A stretch of DNA of 61,426 bases. It comes from Ornithinibacillus caprae (lineage in GTDB: Bacteria; Bacillota; Bacilli; Bacillales; Amphibacillaceae). The stretch spans positions 1 through 61,426 of the forward strand of contig NZ_WOCA01000021.1 of the NCBI RefSeq assembly GCF_009728145.1, given 5' to 3'. The notes below the pieces were generated by a model that searched no databases, was not told where the DNA came from, and worked only from the letters and a program-made list of their open reading frames with translations. Below, one piece after another: positions 61,301 through 61,426 of the stretch; within the stretch, counting starts at the first letter, position 1; every line of letters starts with the position of its first letter. Position numbers and translations under genes: made by a program.

Positions 61301-61426
61301 TTTTTGGAGAGTTTGATCTTGGCTCAGGACGAACGCTGGCGGCGTGCCTAATACATGCAAGTCGAGCGCGGGAAGCAAGTGATCGCCCTTCGGGGCGTGA
61401 ACTTGTGGAACGAGCGGCGGACGGGT
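61301..61426 (+). rRNA. 16S ribosomal RNA, 5' end (partial)
   Basis: TTTTTGGAGAGTTTGATC at the 5' end, then GGCTCAGGACGAACGCTGG and GCCTAATACATGCAAGTCGA. The 27F priming region reads GATCTTGG instead of the common GATCCTGG. The V1 loop (GCGGGAAGCAAG ... CTTGTGGAACGAGCGGCGG) is like Virgibacillus/Oceanobacillus. The gene continues past the window. Confidence 0.98.

Overview
The window comes from the chromosome of a low-G+C, endospore-forming member of the Bacillaceae. The start of its 16S rRNA gene at the right edge looks most like the Virgibacillus/Oceanobacillus group. AGGAGG-type ribosome binding sites, many TTG/GTG starts, small YjcZ-type sporulation proteins, DUF3231 and YppG-like proteins, sulfolactate genes and a Bacillus-type Fnr all agree. 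I see no prophage and no CRISPR array. The one clear mobile element is a TnpB-only IS605/IS1341-type insertion near 57.4-58.9 kb.

Layout. 0-5.4 kb: a membrane-anchored protein, a two-gene Na+/solute symporter unit, and an arsR-arsB-arsC operon with a visible promoter and operator. 5.4-13 kb: an unusual Nramp homologue, an XRE-DUF1232 regulator followed by two tandem SEDS glycan polymerases, mgtE and prfC. 13-19.7 kb: an XRE-cupin regulator with an odd start, a small-molecule kinase, two Nudix hydrolases, an SbtA-type transporter, an aldehyde dehydrogenase and small proteins. 19.7-26.4 kb: sulfate assimilation (cysH-cysP-sat-cysC) back to back with sulfolactate synthesis (comB-comA-VOC-yitE-like). 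26.5-36.6 kb: MFS, DUF3231, YqhV-like, YetF-like, a channel-like protein, a double-psi barrel spore protein, a TetM-like GTPase, and a duplicated cluster of tiny YjcZ proteins with Sm-like Gly-rich proteins. 36.7-50.9 kb: mixed housekeeping and stress genes (YppG-like, methyltransferase, GNAT, Hsp20, hydrolase, UPF0182, MhqO-type dioxygenase, NrnB, thermitase-type protease, acyl-CoA synthetase, BCCT carrier). 51-57 kb: coaW, a cytochrome b-like membrane protein, moeB-moeA-moaE-moaD-mobB, and fnr. 57.3-59.2 kb: a flavodoxin gene split by the TnpB element. 59.3-60.6 kb: a LexA-boxed Y-family polymerase. 60.7-61.4 kb: tandem rrn promoters, rrn leader and the 16S start.

How the genes fit together. 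Sulfate import (CysP), activation (Sat, CysC) and reduction (CysH) deliver the sulfite that ComA joins to PEP; ComB then gives sulfolactate, a known spore solute. The molybdopterin genes beside an Fnr with a C-terminal Fe-S motif suggest anaerobic nitrate respiration encoded elsewhere. A run of late-sporulation genes at 30-37 kb carries sigma-K-like promoters (CATANNNTA at -10, AC at -35). A near-perfect palindrome (arm GTGCCTGTCACTTGTCGAA) occurs seven times between genes in the first 25.6 kb and not at all in the remaining 36 kb.
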